From Lachnospiraceae bacterium (lineage in GTDB: Bacteria > Bacillota > Clostridia > Lachnospirales > Lachnospiraceae), in assembly GCA_017444015.1 (NCBI GenBank), contig JAFSXN010000011.1, forward strand, positions 1 through 64,000: DNA of 64,000 nt, given 5' to 3'. The position numbers and the translations under genes were made by a program. Below, piece after piece: positions 34,903-44,133 of the stretch (the first letter of the stretch is position 1; each line of letters starts with the position of its first letter). The notes below the pieces were generated by a model. The model saw only the letters and a list, made by a program, of their open reading frames with translations. It was not told where the DNA came from and ran no database searches.

Positions 34903-36315
34903 TTATACATGATCCGGCACCTTCGAGATAATATCCCGATTGATCCTCCACAGGAAGAAGGAGGAGAAAATCAGAGACATCAGCTCCGCGATCGGAAAGC
35001 TCCACCAGATCAGATCGAGTCCTCCGAGCTTTGCCAGAAGCCAGGCGGCGGGGATCAGGACAACTAACTGCCTCGCGATGGAAACGATCAGGCTGTAGAC
35101 GCCGTTCCCGAGCGCCTGGAAGGTCGAGCCCGCGATGATACAGAACCAGGCAATCAAAAAGTGGAAGGCAATGGTCCGAAGAGCCGGAACTCCAAGCTGG
35201 ATCAGAGACGGATCCTTCGTATCAAAGATCCTAAGGAGGTTTGCGGGAAATACTTCAAACATGATAAAGCCAAAGAGCATAAAGCAAAAGGCAAAGACCA
35301 TGGAGAGCTTTATGGCCTTGATCATCCGGCTGCGTTTCTGCGCTCCGTAGTTATAGGCGATGATCGGGATCAATGCGTTGTTGAGTCCGAACAGAGGCAG
35401 GAAGAAAAAGCTCTGGAGCTTGAAGTAAACGGTAAAGACCGCGATACTGGCTTCGTTTAGGGACCCCAGGATACGGTTGAAGCAATAGGTCATTACGGAA
35501 CCGATGGACTGCATTATAATAGAAGGGAAGCCGACAGCGTAGATCCTGCCGATGACCTCCCTGTCCGGGCGAAAGCCCCGAAGCTTCAGCTGTACCTCAG
35601 AATTTTTCGTATGATTCAGATAAACCGCCATACATCCCGCCGCGATCTGCCCGACGACGGTAGCGACCGCCGCTCCGGCTACCTTTAACTCGGGAAAGCC
35701 GAAATACCCAAAGATCAGGATCGGATCCAGGATGATATTTATGATGGCGCCGGTCATCTGGGCGATCATGGAAAGCACGGTCTTTCCGGTGGCCTGTAAC
35801 ATCCGCTCAAAGCAGAACTGCGTAAAGAGGCCGAAGCTCGCCATACAGACGATACGAAGATACTGCGTTCCGTAGGTCAGGGCAAGACCACTCCCGCCCG
35901 AAGAGCGGATCAGGAACTTCGGAAGAAAGGCACCGACTAAGAAAAAGGCGATAAAGCACATCGCGTAACTGAACAACCCGTTATCAGCGGCTTTATTAAC
36001 GGTTTCCCGGTCTCCGGCACCCAGGGCCTTTGAAAGCATAGAGTTCATACCGACTCCGGTTCCCGCGGCGAAAGCGATCATCAGTGTCTGAAACGGGAAG
36101 GCGAGGCCGACTGCTACCAGGGCATCGGTTCCTGCGCTTCCGGTGGAGTTGATATCGGTGATCCTTGCGACAAAGATGCTGTCTACTACGTTATAAAGAG
36201 CAGAGACCAGCATCGAAGCGATCATAGGCAGTCCGAGGCCGAGTAAGAGCCTTCCGACGGGCTGCGTTCCCATTCTGTTTTCCGTCAGGTTTTTGTTTTC
36301 TTCATTCATAGTCAT
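34903..36315 (-). CDS. MATE-family multidrug/sodium antiporter
   Basis: A MATE exporter with twelve predicted membrane segments in two halves; MGTQPVGRLLLGLGLPMIAS and SALYNVVDSIFVARI at the front of the first half and GAIINIILDPILIFGYFG in the middle are typical of the NorM/DinF-like clostridial branch. Substrate unknown: cationic drugs or metabolites expelled against sodium or protons. The open frame extends up to a GTG at 36381, but the promoter found at 36391-36419 would start transcription next to that GTG, so a downstream start is needed; the ATG at 36313-36315 (470 residues) is preferred and the next ATG two codons later is also possible. No convincing ribosome binding site is seen. 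Confidence 0.9.
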   Translation of the reverse strand: MTMNEENKNLTENRMGTQPVGRLLLGLGLPMIASMLVSALYNVVDSIFVARITDINSTGSAGTDALVAVGLAFPFQTLMIAFAAGTGVGMNSMLSKALGAGDRETVNKAADNGLFSYAMCFIAFFLVGAFLPKFLIRSSGGSGLALTYGTQYLRIVCMASFGLFTQFCFERMLQATGKTVLSMIAQMTGAIINIILDPILIFGYFGFPELKVAGAAVATVVGQIAAGCMAVYLNHTKNSEVQLKLRGFRPDREVIGRIYAVGFPSIIMQSIGSVMTYCFNRILGSLNEASIAVFTVYFKLQSFFFLPLFGLNNALIPIIAYNYGAQKRSRMIKAIKLSMVFAFCFMLFGFIMFEVFPANLLRIFDTKDPSLIQLGVPALRTIAFHFLIAWFCIIAGSTFQALGNGVYSLIVSIARQLVVLIPAAWLLAKLGGLDLIWWSFPIAELMSLIFSSFFLWRINRDIISKVPDHV

Positions 36316-36390
36316 TGGATTTGCCGTTTGAAACGGCTGTCTGGACAGTCCGGTTTTCTTCTGAAATTCAGGCGACAGCACGTACGCTTG

Positions 36391-36419
36391 ATTATAGAAT
36401 TGTTTCAGGGTAAAATCAA
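36391..36419 (-). promoter_or_regulatory. Promoter of the minus-strand MATE gene
   Basis: Read on the minus strand: TTGATT (36419-36414), 17 bases, TATAAT (36396-36391). Transcription would begin near 36384, which decides against the extended GTG start of the MATE gene at 36381. Confidence 0.75.
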
Positions 36420-36472
36420 GGGGTACGATACAGAACCGGAGAATTTCTTACAAACAGCGGAGTGAAAAGGCT

Positions 36473-38737
36473 TTGAGCAGGATTTATGCGGATATCATCG
36501 TGGATATTTCCAACGAGGCATTGGATAAAACGTTTCAATATATTGTTCCGGAGGCTTTACAGGGGCAGGTCGAGGTCGGAAGCTATGTACAGGTGCCCTT
36601 CGGACGGGGCAACAGGCTGATTTCCGGCTTTGTTCTGGCGCTTTCTTCTCAGCCGAAGATTGCCGAGGATAAGCTCAAGGAGCTATCGGCGGTACTGAAG
36701 GATAACAGCCTTGTAGAAGGAAAACTGATACAGCTTTCGGAGTATATGCGAAGCCGCTACGGGACTACGATGATCCAGGCCTTAAAGACAGTATTTCCGG
36801 TCAAAAAGCAGACCAGAAATAAAGAGGAGAAAACGATCCGGCTGCTGTTGTCAAAGGAGGAGGCAGAGCGGCAGCTTATGGAATTCAGAGAAAAGCACCG
36901 GACCGCGAGGGAGCGTCTCTTGTCGGCGCTGCTGGAAAACGGCGCTGTCGACTACCGCCTGGTGACGGGGAAACTTGGCGTCTCCAGGGCAACCATTGAT
37001 AAAATGGAGGAGCTTGGGATCCTTTCGGTAAGCGCGGAGCGCGTCTTTCGGGGACAGGAGCCCTTTGCTCTTTCAGCATCGACTCCGTCTCTGAATGAAG
37101 AGCAGAAGGCGATTGCTTCTGAGATCATAGCTGATTACGAGAGGGGGCTTCGCAGGACCTATCTGATCCGGGGGGTGACGGGCAGCGGAAAAACGGAGAT
37201 CTATATGGAGATCATCGATCATGTCGTGCGTTCCGGCCGCCAGGTGATCGTTCTGATCCCCGAGATCGCCCTGACCTTTCAGACGCTGATGCGGTTTTAC
37301 AGGCGCTTTGGGGATCAGGTCTCAACACTTCATTCCAGGCTTTCGGAGGGAGAGCGATACGATCAGTTCGAGCGGGCCAAAAAGGGGGAGCTTTCCATTA
37401 TGATCGGGCCAAGATCCGCCCTGTTTACGCCCTTTGAGCGCCTTGGACTCATTGTCATCGACGAGGAGCATGAGACCTCTTATAAGAGCGAGCTGTCGCC
37501 GAAATATCACGCAAGAGAGGTAGCAGAAAAGCTCGCAGGTCTTCACGGAGCTTCCCTGATCCTAGGGAGCGCGACCCCCTCCGTGGATTCCTATTATAAA
37601 GCGATGAGGGGCGCATACCGGCTCTTTACGATCGACAAACGGGCAAAGAAGGACGCGGTCCTTGCGGAAACGCAGATCGTGGATCTCAGAGAGGAATTCC
37701 ATACAGGAAACCGTTCGATCTTTTCGAGAGCTCTGCAAAAGGAGATCGGCGAGCGTCTGAGGCGCGGCGAGCAGACCATGCTGTTTTTAAACCGCAGAGG
37801 CTTTGCGGGCTTTGTCTCCTGCAGAACCTGCGGTCATGTCATAAAATGCCCGCATTGCGATATTTCTCTGTCCAGTCATCGAAACGGGAGGCTTGTCTGT
37901 CATTACTGCGGCTATGAACAGGAAGCGGTAAAGCGCTGCCCTTCCTGCTCCTCGGAGGCCATCGGCGGGATGCGCGCAGGGACGGAGCAGATCGAGGAGC
38001 AGATTAAGAAGCTCTTTCCTTTTGCCCAGGTCCTTCGGATGGACCGGGATACGACGAAAAAGAAGGACGACTATGAGAGGATCCTTTCCGCCTTTGCCAA
38101 TCACGAGGCGGATATCCTGATCGGGACCCAGATGATCGTCAAGGGGCACGATTTTCCGGAGGTAACGTTAGTTGGGATCCTCGCGGCGGATATGTCCCTG
38201 TATACAAACGATTACCGTTCAGGGGAGCGGACCTTTGATCTGCTGACGCAGGCGGCAGGCAGGGCCGGAAGAGGAGAGCGGAAGGGGCTTGTCATCATTC
38301 AGACCTATAATCCGGAGCATTACAGCATCGAGGCAGCCAAACGGCAGGATTATGAGTATTTCTACGGCGAGGAGATCGCTTACCGCAAGCTCCTTGACTA
38401 TCCGCCTGCGGGACATCTGTTAGTGATCCTCTGCGAAGGAAAAAATGAGAAACAGACCGGGGAAATGACGGCGGATTTGGCAGAGCTTGCAAATGATGTT
38501 ATAATAGAGCGATATGGGGATCAGGGCCTTCAACTGATCGGGCCGGCGGACGCCACCATCGGGAAGCTGAACGATATATATCGAAAGCTCCTTTATATCA
38601 AAGGAAAGAACGAAACGGCACTGACAGAGCTTTCCGCCTTTCTTATGGAACAGGCGAGAAAGAAAAGGACAGACGGAGGATTAAGAGGAGGCGAGGTTTA
38701 TATAAGCTTCGACCTCGATCCGATTCAGGGGTATTAA
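36473..38737 (+). CDS. priA: Primosomal replication restart helicase PriA
   Basis: PriA, 754 residues, which loads the replisome at stalled forks. The N-terminal DNA-binding domain starts YADIIVDISNEALDKTFQY; the helicase core has GVTGSGKTEIYMEI (Walker A, about 232), DEEHETSYK, GSATPSVDSYYKA and the C-terminal helicase motifs (GTQMIVKGHDFPEVTLVGI, QAAGRAGRGERKG). Zinc-binding cysteine pairs CRTCGH, CPHCDI, CHYCGY and CPSCSS lie between. The start is a TTG at 36473 after GGAGTGAAAAGG; no in-frame ATG is near. It heads the long operon priA-def-fmt and onward. Confidence 0.97.
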   Translation: MSRIYADIIVDISNEALDKTFQYIVPEALQGQVEVGSYVQVPFGRGNRLISGFVLALSSQPKIAEDKLKELSAVLKDNSLVEGKLIQLSEYMRSRYGTTMIQALKTVFPVKKQTRNKEEKTIRLLLSKEEAERQLMEFREKHRTARERLLSALLENGAVDYRLVTGKLGVSRATIDKMEELGILSVSAERVFRGQEPFALSASTPSLNEEQKAIASEIIADYERGLRRTYLIRGVTGSGKTEIYMEIIDHVVRSGRQVIVLIPEIALTFQTLMRFYRRFGDQVSTLHSRLSEGERYDQFERAKKGELSIMIGPRSALFTPFERLGLIVIDEEHETSYKSELSPKYHAREVAEKLAGLHGASLILGSATPSVDSYYKAMRGAYRLFTIDKRAKKDAVLAETQIVDLREEFHTGNRSIFSRALQKEIGERLRRGEQTMLFLNRRGFAGFVSCRTCGHVIKCPHCDISLSSHRNGRLVCHYCGYEQEAVKRCPSCSSEAIGGMRAGTEQIEEQIKKLFPFAQVLRMDRDTTKKKDDYERILSAFANHEADILIGTQMIVKGHDFPEVTLVGILAADMSLYTNDYRSGERTFDLLTQAAGRAGRGERKGLVIIQTYNPEHYSIEAAKRQDYEYFYGEEIAYRKLLDYPPAGHLLVILCEGKNEKQTGEMTADLAELANDVIIERYGDQGLQLIGPADATIGKLNDIYRKLLYIKGKNETALTELSAFLMEQARKKRTDGGLRGGEVYISFDLDPIQGY

Positions 38738-38802
38738 AACAGAAGAATTGTAGCTGCCCGGCAGCTATAAAGAATACAGGAAAGGAAAAAACGGTAACGA
38801 TT

Positions 38803-39300
38803 ATGGCACTCAGAACGATCCGGACCATGGGCGATGAGATCCTGACAAAGCGCTGCAAGGAAGTAAAGGAGATGACACCGAGGCTTAAGGAGCTGGTGGA
38901 CGATATGTTTGAGACGATGTACGACGCGGAGGGTGTAGGACTTGCCGCGCCGCAGGTCGGTATTTTAAAGCGGATCATGATCGTCGATATCGGAGAGGAC
39001 CCTGTCGTGCTTGTCAACCCGCAGATCGTAGACACGGACGGAGAACAGACCGGAAATGAGGGGTGCTTGAGCGTACCGGGGAAGGTCGGCAAGGTGACCA
39101 GACCCAATTATGTCAAGATCGTAGGCTTTGACCGTGACATGAATCCGGTGGAGATCGAGGCCACCGAGCTGAAGGCGCGGGCGCTCTGCCATGAGGTGGA
39201 GCATCTGGACGGTCATCTTTATGTGGAAAAGGTTGAGGGACGGCTGATGAACGCGGACGAGGTCGAGGCTGAGGAAGAAGGAGAAGCAGAGGAAGCATGA
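38803..39300 (+). CDS. def: Peptide deformylase
   Basis: Peptide deformylase, 165 residues, which removes the formyl group from nascent N-terminal methionine. The three motifs are present: GVGLAAPQVG, EGCLSVPGK (metal-binding Cys) and CHEVEHLDGH (the HExxH metal site, with Glu in place of the more usual Asp after HEV). The final 15 residues are a Glu-rich tail. AGGAAAGG lies somewhat far upstream; a short palindrome (TAGCTGCCCGGCAGCTA) is in the 65-base gap after priA. The stop overlaps the fmt start as ATGA. Confidence 0.97.
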   Translation: MALRTIRTMGDEILTKRCKEVKEMTPRLKELVDDMFETMYDAEGVGLAAPQVGILKRIMIVDIGEDPVVLVNPQIVDTDGEQTGNEGCLSVPGKVGKVTRPNYVKIVGFDRDMNPVEIEATELKARALCHEVEHLDGHLYVEKVEGRLMNADEVEAEEEGEAEEA

Positions 39301-40238
39301 AGGTAGTCTTTATGGGGACGCCGGATTTTGCCGCAGAGATCCTTAAAGCGGTGAAAGAGGCCGGACACGAGGTTGTCCTTGCGGTGACGCAGGAGGACAA
39401 GCCCGGAAAAAGAGGAAAGGAGCTGATCGAGCCTGCGGTCAAGCAATACGCGAAGGAGCAGGGCATCGAGGTATATCAGCCGCAGAGCCTGAAGCGGTCT
39501 GAGGCTGTTTCCAGATTACTTTGTTACGCTGCGGATATCTTTGTCGTAGCGGCCTACGGAAAGCTGTTACCGGGAGAGATCTTAAGGCTTCCGAAATACG
39601 GATGTGTCAACGTCCATGCTTCGCTCCTTCCGAAGTACCGGGGAGCAGCGCCGATCCAGAGAGCGATCTTATCCGGAGAAAAAATAACAGGCGTTACTAT
39701 AATGCAGATGAACGAGGGGCTGGATACCGGAGATATCCTGTTACAGAGGGAGCTTGCGATCGCGCCGGACGAGACGGGGGAGAGTCTGTTTGAGCGGCTG
39801 TCTTCTCTTGGGGCAAAGCTGATCGTTGAGGCGCTTGAGCAGATCCAGGGGGGAGGCCTTACTCCAATAAAGCAGGACGAGACATTTGCTACCTACGCTC
39901 CGAAGCTTGTTAAGGAGGAGGGCGAGTTAGACTTTACCAAGACTGCGGAGGTTCTTGAGCGGAGCATCCGCGGACTGTATTCCTGGCCGGGGGCCTATAC
40001 TTATTATAGGGATAAGCTGTTAAAGGTCTTTCGGGCCGGGCTTTTACCCGAGGAAGGGAAAGAAACGGAGCCCGGAAGGATCGTTTCTCTTGACGGAGGG
40101 ATCGTTACAGGTACGGGAGACGGCCTTTTAAGGATCACGGAGCTACAGCTTGCGGGGAAAAAGAGAATGTCAGCACAGGAGTTTCTCAGAGGCTTTCCGA
40201 TGAAGACGGGAGAGTATCTGGGACGAAGGATGAGCTGA
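39297..40238 (+). CDS. fmt: Methionyl-tRNA formyltransferase
   Basis: Fmt, 313 residues, formylates initiator Met-tRNA using 10-formyl-THF. N-terminal Rossmann domain (VVFMGTPDFAAEILKAV), the conserved active-site segment VNVHASLLPKYRGAAPIQRA with Asn, His and later Asp (MNEGLDTGDIL), and the C-terminal tRNA-binding OB domain (LKVFRAGLLPEE onward). Translationally coupled to def, its functional counterpart. Confidence 0.98.
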   Translation: MKVVFMGTPDFAAEILKAVKEAGHEVVLAVTQEDKPGKRGKELIEPAVKQYAKEQGIEVYQPQSLKRSEAVSRLLCYAADIFVVAAYGKLLPGEILRLPKYGCVNVHASLLPKYRGAAPIQRAILSGEKITGVTIMQMNEGLDTGDILLQRELAIAPDETGESLFERLSSLGAKLIVEALEQIQGGGLTPIKQDETFATYAPKLVKEEGELDFTKTAEVLERSIRGLYSWPGAYTYYRDKLLKVFRAGLLPEEGKETEPGRIVSLDGGIVTGTGDGLLRITELQLAGKKRMSAQEFLRGFPMKTGEYLGRRMS

Positions 40239-40254
40239 GAGAGGAGAGATCGAT

Positions 40255-40950
40255 ATGTTTTATTATGACAGTACATATATTCTGGTGCTGATTGGCGCGG
40301 CTTTGGTGCTGATCGCGCAGGGACTTGTAAAATCGGCGTTTTCGAGTTATTCGAGGGTTCGCAGTACCTCGGGGATGACCGGAGCGGAGGCGGCTCAGAG
40401 GACGCTTCACGACAACGGGATCTACGATGTAAAGGTGCAGCATATTTCCGGCTCCCTGACGGATCATTTCAATCCGGCGACAAAGACGGTCAACCTCTCC
40501 GACTCGGTCTACGGAGCGAGTACGGTTGCGGCGATCGCGGTCGCCTGTCACGAATGCGGACATGCGATGCAGCATAACGAGGAGTATTTTCCTCTGAAGC
40601 TTCGAAGCGCGATCGTCCCTGCCGCAAATATCGGCTCGAAGGCGGGGCTGCCGATCCTTTTTGCGGGAATTATATTCTCCTTTCATCCCGTGGTATTCTT
40701 AGGGATCCTGCTGTTTACCTTCGGAGTCGCTTTTCAGATCGTTACGCTCCCCGTGGAGTTTAACGCTTCGGCGAGGGCCCTTGCCTATCTGGAAAACAGC
40801 GGTCTTGTAGCCGATTCGGAGCTTGCAGGCTCTAAAAAGGTCCTTCGGGCAGCGGCGCTTACCTATGTTGCCTCGGCTGCCAGCGCGATCCTTTCTCTGC
40901 TTCGGCTGATCCTGATCTCCCGGGGAAACGGCGGCAGGAGAAGAGATTAA
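40255..40950 (+). CDS. YugP-type zinc metallopeptidase
   Basis: A 231-residue membrane-embedded metallopeptidase of the YugP family. A hydrophobic N-terminus (YILVLIGAALVLIAQ) is followed by the HExxH zinc motif in AVACHECGHAMQH (about residue 97-109) and two or three hydrophobic segments; the family signature TGAEAAQRTLHDNGI is upstream of the active site. Natural substrates are not known. It usually sits in this position between fmt and rsmB in Clostridia, suggesting a link with translation or membrane protein quality, which is inference only. Confidence 0.9.
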   Translation: MFYYDSTYILVLIGAALVLIAQGLVKSAFSSYSRVRSTSGMTGAEAAQRTLHDNGIYDVKVQHISGSLTDHFNPATKTVNLSDSVYGASTVAAIAVACHECGHAMQHNEEYFPLKLRSAIVPAANIGSKAGLPILFAGIIFSFHPVVFLGILLFTFGVAFQIVTLPVEFNASARALAYLENSGLVADSELAGSKKVLRAAALTYVASAASAILSLLRLILISRGNGGRRRD

Positions 40951-42297
40951 GTGGAAAATATCAGAAAAATCGCGTATGAGACACTGCTTGCGATTGATCG
41001 AAAGGAAGTGCCGGGCGATCAGGCGGTAAAGCAGACGCTTGATAAGTATGCCTATCTGTCCGATGCCGAGAGGAGCTTTTTGAACCGCCTGTTAAACGGC
41101 ACGATCGAGAGAAGGCTCGAACTTGACTATATCCTCGGACAGTTTAACAGGACAGGAAAGCGAATAAAGCCCGCGGTTTTGCCGCTATTGAGACTGTCCG
41201 TCTATCAGCTTCTCTATATGGATTCGGTTCCGGACAGGGCCGCGGTCAACGAGGCGGTGAGGCTTGTAAAGGCCAGGAGCCTTTCCGGTCTTTCGGGCTT
41301 TGTGAACGGCCTCCTTCGGACCATCGCCAGAGAAAGAGACAATATCCGTTATCCCGATCCGAAGAAAGAGTATGCAGACTATCTTTCCGTCCGTTATTCC
41401 GTGCCTCTTTTTATCGTTGAGCTTTTGCGGGAACAATATGAGGACGGGGAACTGGAGGAGGTTCTTTCCGCGCAGCTTGGACCCAGACCCCTGTATATCC
41501 GTACCAATCAGAGCAAAACGACCGCAGAAGCTCTGATGGAAAGGTTTGCCAAAGAAAGGATCGCTGTGAGAAAGCTTCCTTTTCCTGAGGGAGCCTTTGA
41601 GGTATTGCGTACAGAGCGGATCGCGGATAATCCCCTGTTTCATAAGGGCCTTTACTATATTTCGGATATCAGCTCGATGCTTGCGGTTTCTCTGTTAGGG
41701 ATCCGAGAGGGAGACCGGGTAATCGATGTCTGCGCGGCGCCCGGGGGAAAGACCTGTCACGTCCTGGAGCTTTTAAACGGCTCAGGGCAGGTCCTTGCCA
41801 GAGATATTTCCGAGGCAAAGACGGCTTTGATCCGTGAGAATACGAAACGCCTCGGGTTTTCGGGGAACCTTTCAATCGAGGAGGCAGACGCAAGGGACCC
41901 GGTTCCGGAGTATGAGGAGAGCTTTGATGTGCTGATCGCGGATCTTCCCTGCTCGGGACTAGGGGTCATGGGGCGAAAGAACGATATCAAGTACCGCCTG
42001 ACCAAGGACAGCTTTTCTTCTCTTATTTCCTTACAGCGGGAGATCCTTCAGACGGTGTACCGCTACGTCCGGATCGGCGGAACGATGCTGTTTTGTACCT
42101 GTACCATCAATCGGGCGGAAAACGAGGAGAACCGCGCCTTTATTCTGGATAAGCTTCCCTTTGAGCCGCTTCCCTTTTTTGATAAGCTTCCAAAAGAGCT
42201 TTCCCGGGAATCGGCAAAGGAGGGGTACCTCACGCTTCTTCCGAAACAGGCGGGCTCGGATGGGTTCTTTATTTCAATGTACAGGAGAATCTCTTAA
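40951..42297 (+). CDS. rsmB: 16S rRNA (cytosine-967-C5) methyltransferase RsmB
   Basis: RsmB/Sun, 448 residues: an N-terminal NusB-like RNA-binding domain (to about 140; AYLSDAERSFLNRLLNGTIE) and a C-terminal SAM-dependent methyltransferase. The SAM motif VIDVCAAPGGKTCHVLELL, the PCSGLGVMGRKNDIK motif (Pro-Cys) and the catalytic Cys in CTCTINRAENE are seen. The GTG start at 40951 follows the previous stop without a gap, and AGGAGAAGAG upstream serves as ribosome binding site. rlmN follows after two bases. Confidence 0.96.
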   Translation: MENIRKIAYETLLAIDRKEVPGDQAVKQTLDKYAYLSDAERSFLNRLLNGTIERRLELDYILGQFNRTGKRIKPAVLPLLRLSVYQLLYMDSVPDRAAVNEAVRLVKARSLSGLSGFVNGLLRTIARERDNIRYPDPKKEYADYLSVRYSVPLFIVELLREQYEDGELEEVLSAQLGPRPLYIRTNQSKTTAEALMERFAKERIAVRKLPFPEGAFEVLRTERIADNPLFHKGLYYISDISSMLAVSLLGIREGDRVIDVCAAPGGKTCHVLELLNGSGQVLARDISEAKTALIRENTKRLGFSGNLSIEEADARDPVPEYEESFDVLIADLPCSGLGVMGRKNDIKYRLTKDSFSSLISLQREILQTVYRYVRIGGTMLFCTCTINRAENEENRAFILDKLPFEPLPFFDKLPKELSRESAKEGYLTLLPKQAGSDGFFISMYRRIS

Positions 42298-42299
42298 AA

Positions 42300-43340
42300 A
42301 TGAAGGAGGATATCCGTTCTCTGACAAGAGGGGAGCTTTCGGAGCGCATAAGGCTTTTTGGAGAAAAGAGCTTTCGGGCGGATCAGATCTTTGACTGGCT
42401 GCACAAAAAATCCGCAGAGGACTTTGACACGATGTTAAATGTCCCGAAGGCTTTACGAAAGGCTCTTTCGACGGAGCTTATGATCTATCCTGTTTCAAAA
42501 GAGCTTGTCCAGATCTCAAAGAAGGACGGGACCAGAAAATATCTGTTTCGTCTCTATGATGATAATCTGATCGAGAGCGTTTTTATGCGGTACGAGCATG
42601 GAAACAGCGTCTGTGTTTCCTCTCAGGTGGGCTGTCGGATGGGCTGCCGCTTCTGCGCTTCTACGACGGAGGGGCTGGTGCGGAATCTGACTGCCGGGGA
42701 GCTTTTGGGACAGGTCTACGAGATCGAGAGAGATACCGGGGAGCGGGTCGGAAACATCGTGATCATGGGGGCCGGAGAGCCGCTTGATAATTACGATAAC
42801 GTGGTCCGCTTTATCCGCCTGCTCTGTGACGAAAAGGGAAGAAGGTTGAGTGAGCGAAGCATTACGCTTTCGACCTGCGGCCTGCCGGAAGGGATCCTGC
42901 GGCTAAGAGAGGAGGGGCTTGCCATTACGCTTGCGCTTTCCCTCCATGCCCCCAATGACGAAAAGCGAAAGAGGCTTATGCCCATCGCAAACCGCTATCC
43001 GATCGCTGAGGTCCTTTCGGCATGTAAGGCCTACTACGATCAGACGGGGAGGCGGCTGACTTTTGAATACAGCCTGGTCCGGGGCTTTAATGACAGTATG
43101 GAGGATGCGGCGGAGCTTTCCTCCCTTTTAAAGGGGTTAAACTGCCATGTCAACCTGATTCCGGTCAATCCGGTCCGGGAGAACGGCTTTTCACCGCCCG
43201 GGCGCGAGGAAGTGCTTGCTTTCCAAAATAAACTTGAAAAAAATCATATTAATGTTACTATTAGGAGGGAACTCGGGCGGGATATTGACGGCGCCTGCGG
43301 GCAGCTTCGTAGAAGAGTCCTGAAGGAAAGCAAGGCCTGA
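42300..43340 (+). CDS. rlmN: Dual-specificity 23S rRNA/tRNA adenine-C2 methyltransferase RlmN
   Basis: RlmN, 346 residues, a radical SAM enzyme that methylates A2503 of 23S rRNA and A37 of tRNAs. Radical SAM cysteines are in GCRMGCRFCASTTEG, SAM-side residues in IVIMGAGEPLDNYDNV, and the C-terminal catalytic Cys in DIDGACGQLR. The N-terminal helix-hairpin-helix-like accessory domain (FRADQIFDWLHKKSAEDF) is intact. It continues the operon directly after rsmB. Confidence 0.97.
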   Translation: MKEDIRSLTRGELSERIRLFGEKSFRADQIFDWLHKKSAEDFDTMLNVPKALRKALSTELMIYPVSKELVQISKKDGTRKYLFRLYDDNLIESVFMRYEHGNSVCVSSQVGCRMGCRFCASTTEGLVRNLTAGELLGQVYEIERDTGERVGNIVIMGAGEPLDNYDNVVRFIRLLCDEKGRRLSERSITLSTCGLPEGILRLREEGLAITLALSLHAPNDEKRKRLMPIANRYPIAEVLSACKAYYDQTGRRLTFEYSLVRGFNDSMEDAAELSSLLKGLNCHVNLIPVNPVRENGFSPPGREEVLAFQNKLEKNHINVTIRRELGRDIDGACGQLRRRVLKESKA

Positions 43341-43374
43341 ACCGGTTGTTTCCGACATCTACGGGAGAGACAGT

Positions 43375-44133
43375 GTGGTTAAGATTTACGCAAAAACCGA
43401 TATAGGAAGAAAACGGAGTATGAATCAGGACAGCCTGTTCTACTCAGAGACGCCGCTTGGGAATCTGCCGAATCTGTTCGTTGTGGCGGACGGAATGGGC
43501 GGACACAGCGCGGGGGATTACGCCTCCTCCTGTACGGTCAAAACGATTGAAAATGAGGTCATGCTGAACGAGGAGACCGAGCCGATCAAGATTATGAAGC
43601 AGGCGATCGAGGCGGCTAATACCGAGGTTTATAAAAAGGCTCTTTCGGAGCCGGCCTACAGCGGCATGGGTACGACGGTCGTTATGGGGACGATCATCGA
43701 CGATGTCCTTTATATCGCAAACGTTGGGGATTCCAGACTCTATCTGATCGACGATGAGATCACGCAGATTACGAAGGATCACTCCTATGTAGAGGAAATG
43801 GTACAGAACGGCAAGCTGACAGCCGAGGAAGCGAAGGTCCATCCGGATAAAAATATCATTACAAGGGCGGTGGGTGTACTGGATACAGTCACAGCGGATT
43901 TTTTTGAGGTCGATGTCAGAGAGGACGACCGGATCCTGCTCTGCTCCGACGGCCTTTCGAATATGGTATCGGATGAGGAAATCTTTAGGATCGTAAGGGA
44001 AGAAGGGGCCCTTGACGATCATGCGGATAAGCTGATCAAGCTGGCAAATCATAACGGGGGAAAGGATAATATTACAGTTATTCTGGTGGATCCTTTTTTT
44101 GATGAAAACGGGGTCATTGAGGTGGGAAGATGA
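43375..44133 (+). CDS. prpC: PP2C-type Ser/Thr phosphatase (PrpC/Stp)
   Basis: A 252-residue metal-dependent PP2C phosphatase that reverses phosphorylation by the neighbouring kinase. Motifs: KTDIGRKRSMNQDSLF, FVVADGMGGHSAGDYAS, GTTVVMG, IANVGDSRLYLI, ITKDHSYVEEMV, DRILLCSDGLSNMV and DNITVILV, all the metal aspartates being kept. GTG start at 43375 after GGGAGAGA. The stop overlaps the kinase start as ATGA, the conserved arrangement in Bacillota. Confidence 0.96.
   Translation: MVKIYAKTDIGRKRSMNQDSLFYSETPLGNLPNLFVVADGMGGHSAGDYASSCTVKTIENEVMLNEETEPIKIMKQAIEAANTEVYKKALSEPAYSGMGTTVVMGTIIDDVLYIANVGDSRLYLIDDEITQITKDHSYVEEMVQNGKLTAEEAKVHPDKNIITRAVGVLDTVTADFFEVDVREDDRILLCSDGLSNMVSDEEIFRIVREEGALDDHADKLIKLANHNGGKDNITVILVDPFFDENGVIEVGR

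Noticed and set aside
36316..36381. N-terminal extension of the minus-strand MATE protein
   Set aside because: The promoter at 36391-36419 would start transcription beside the GTG at 36381, leaving no room for a ribosome binding site.
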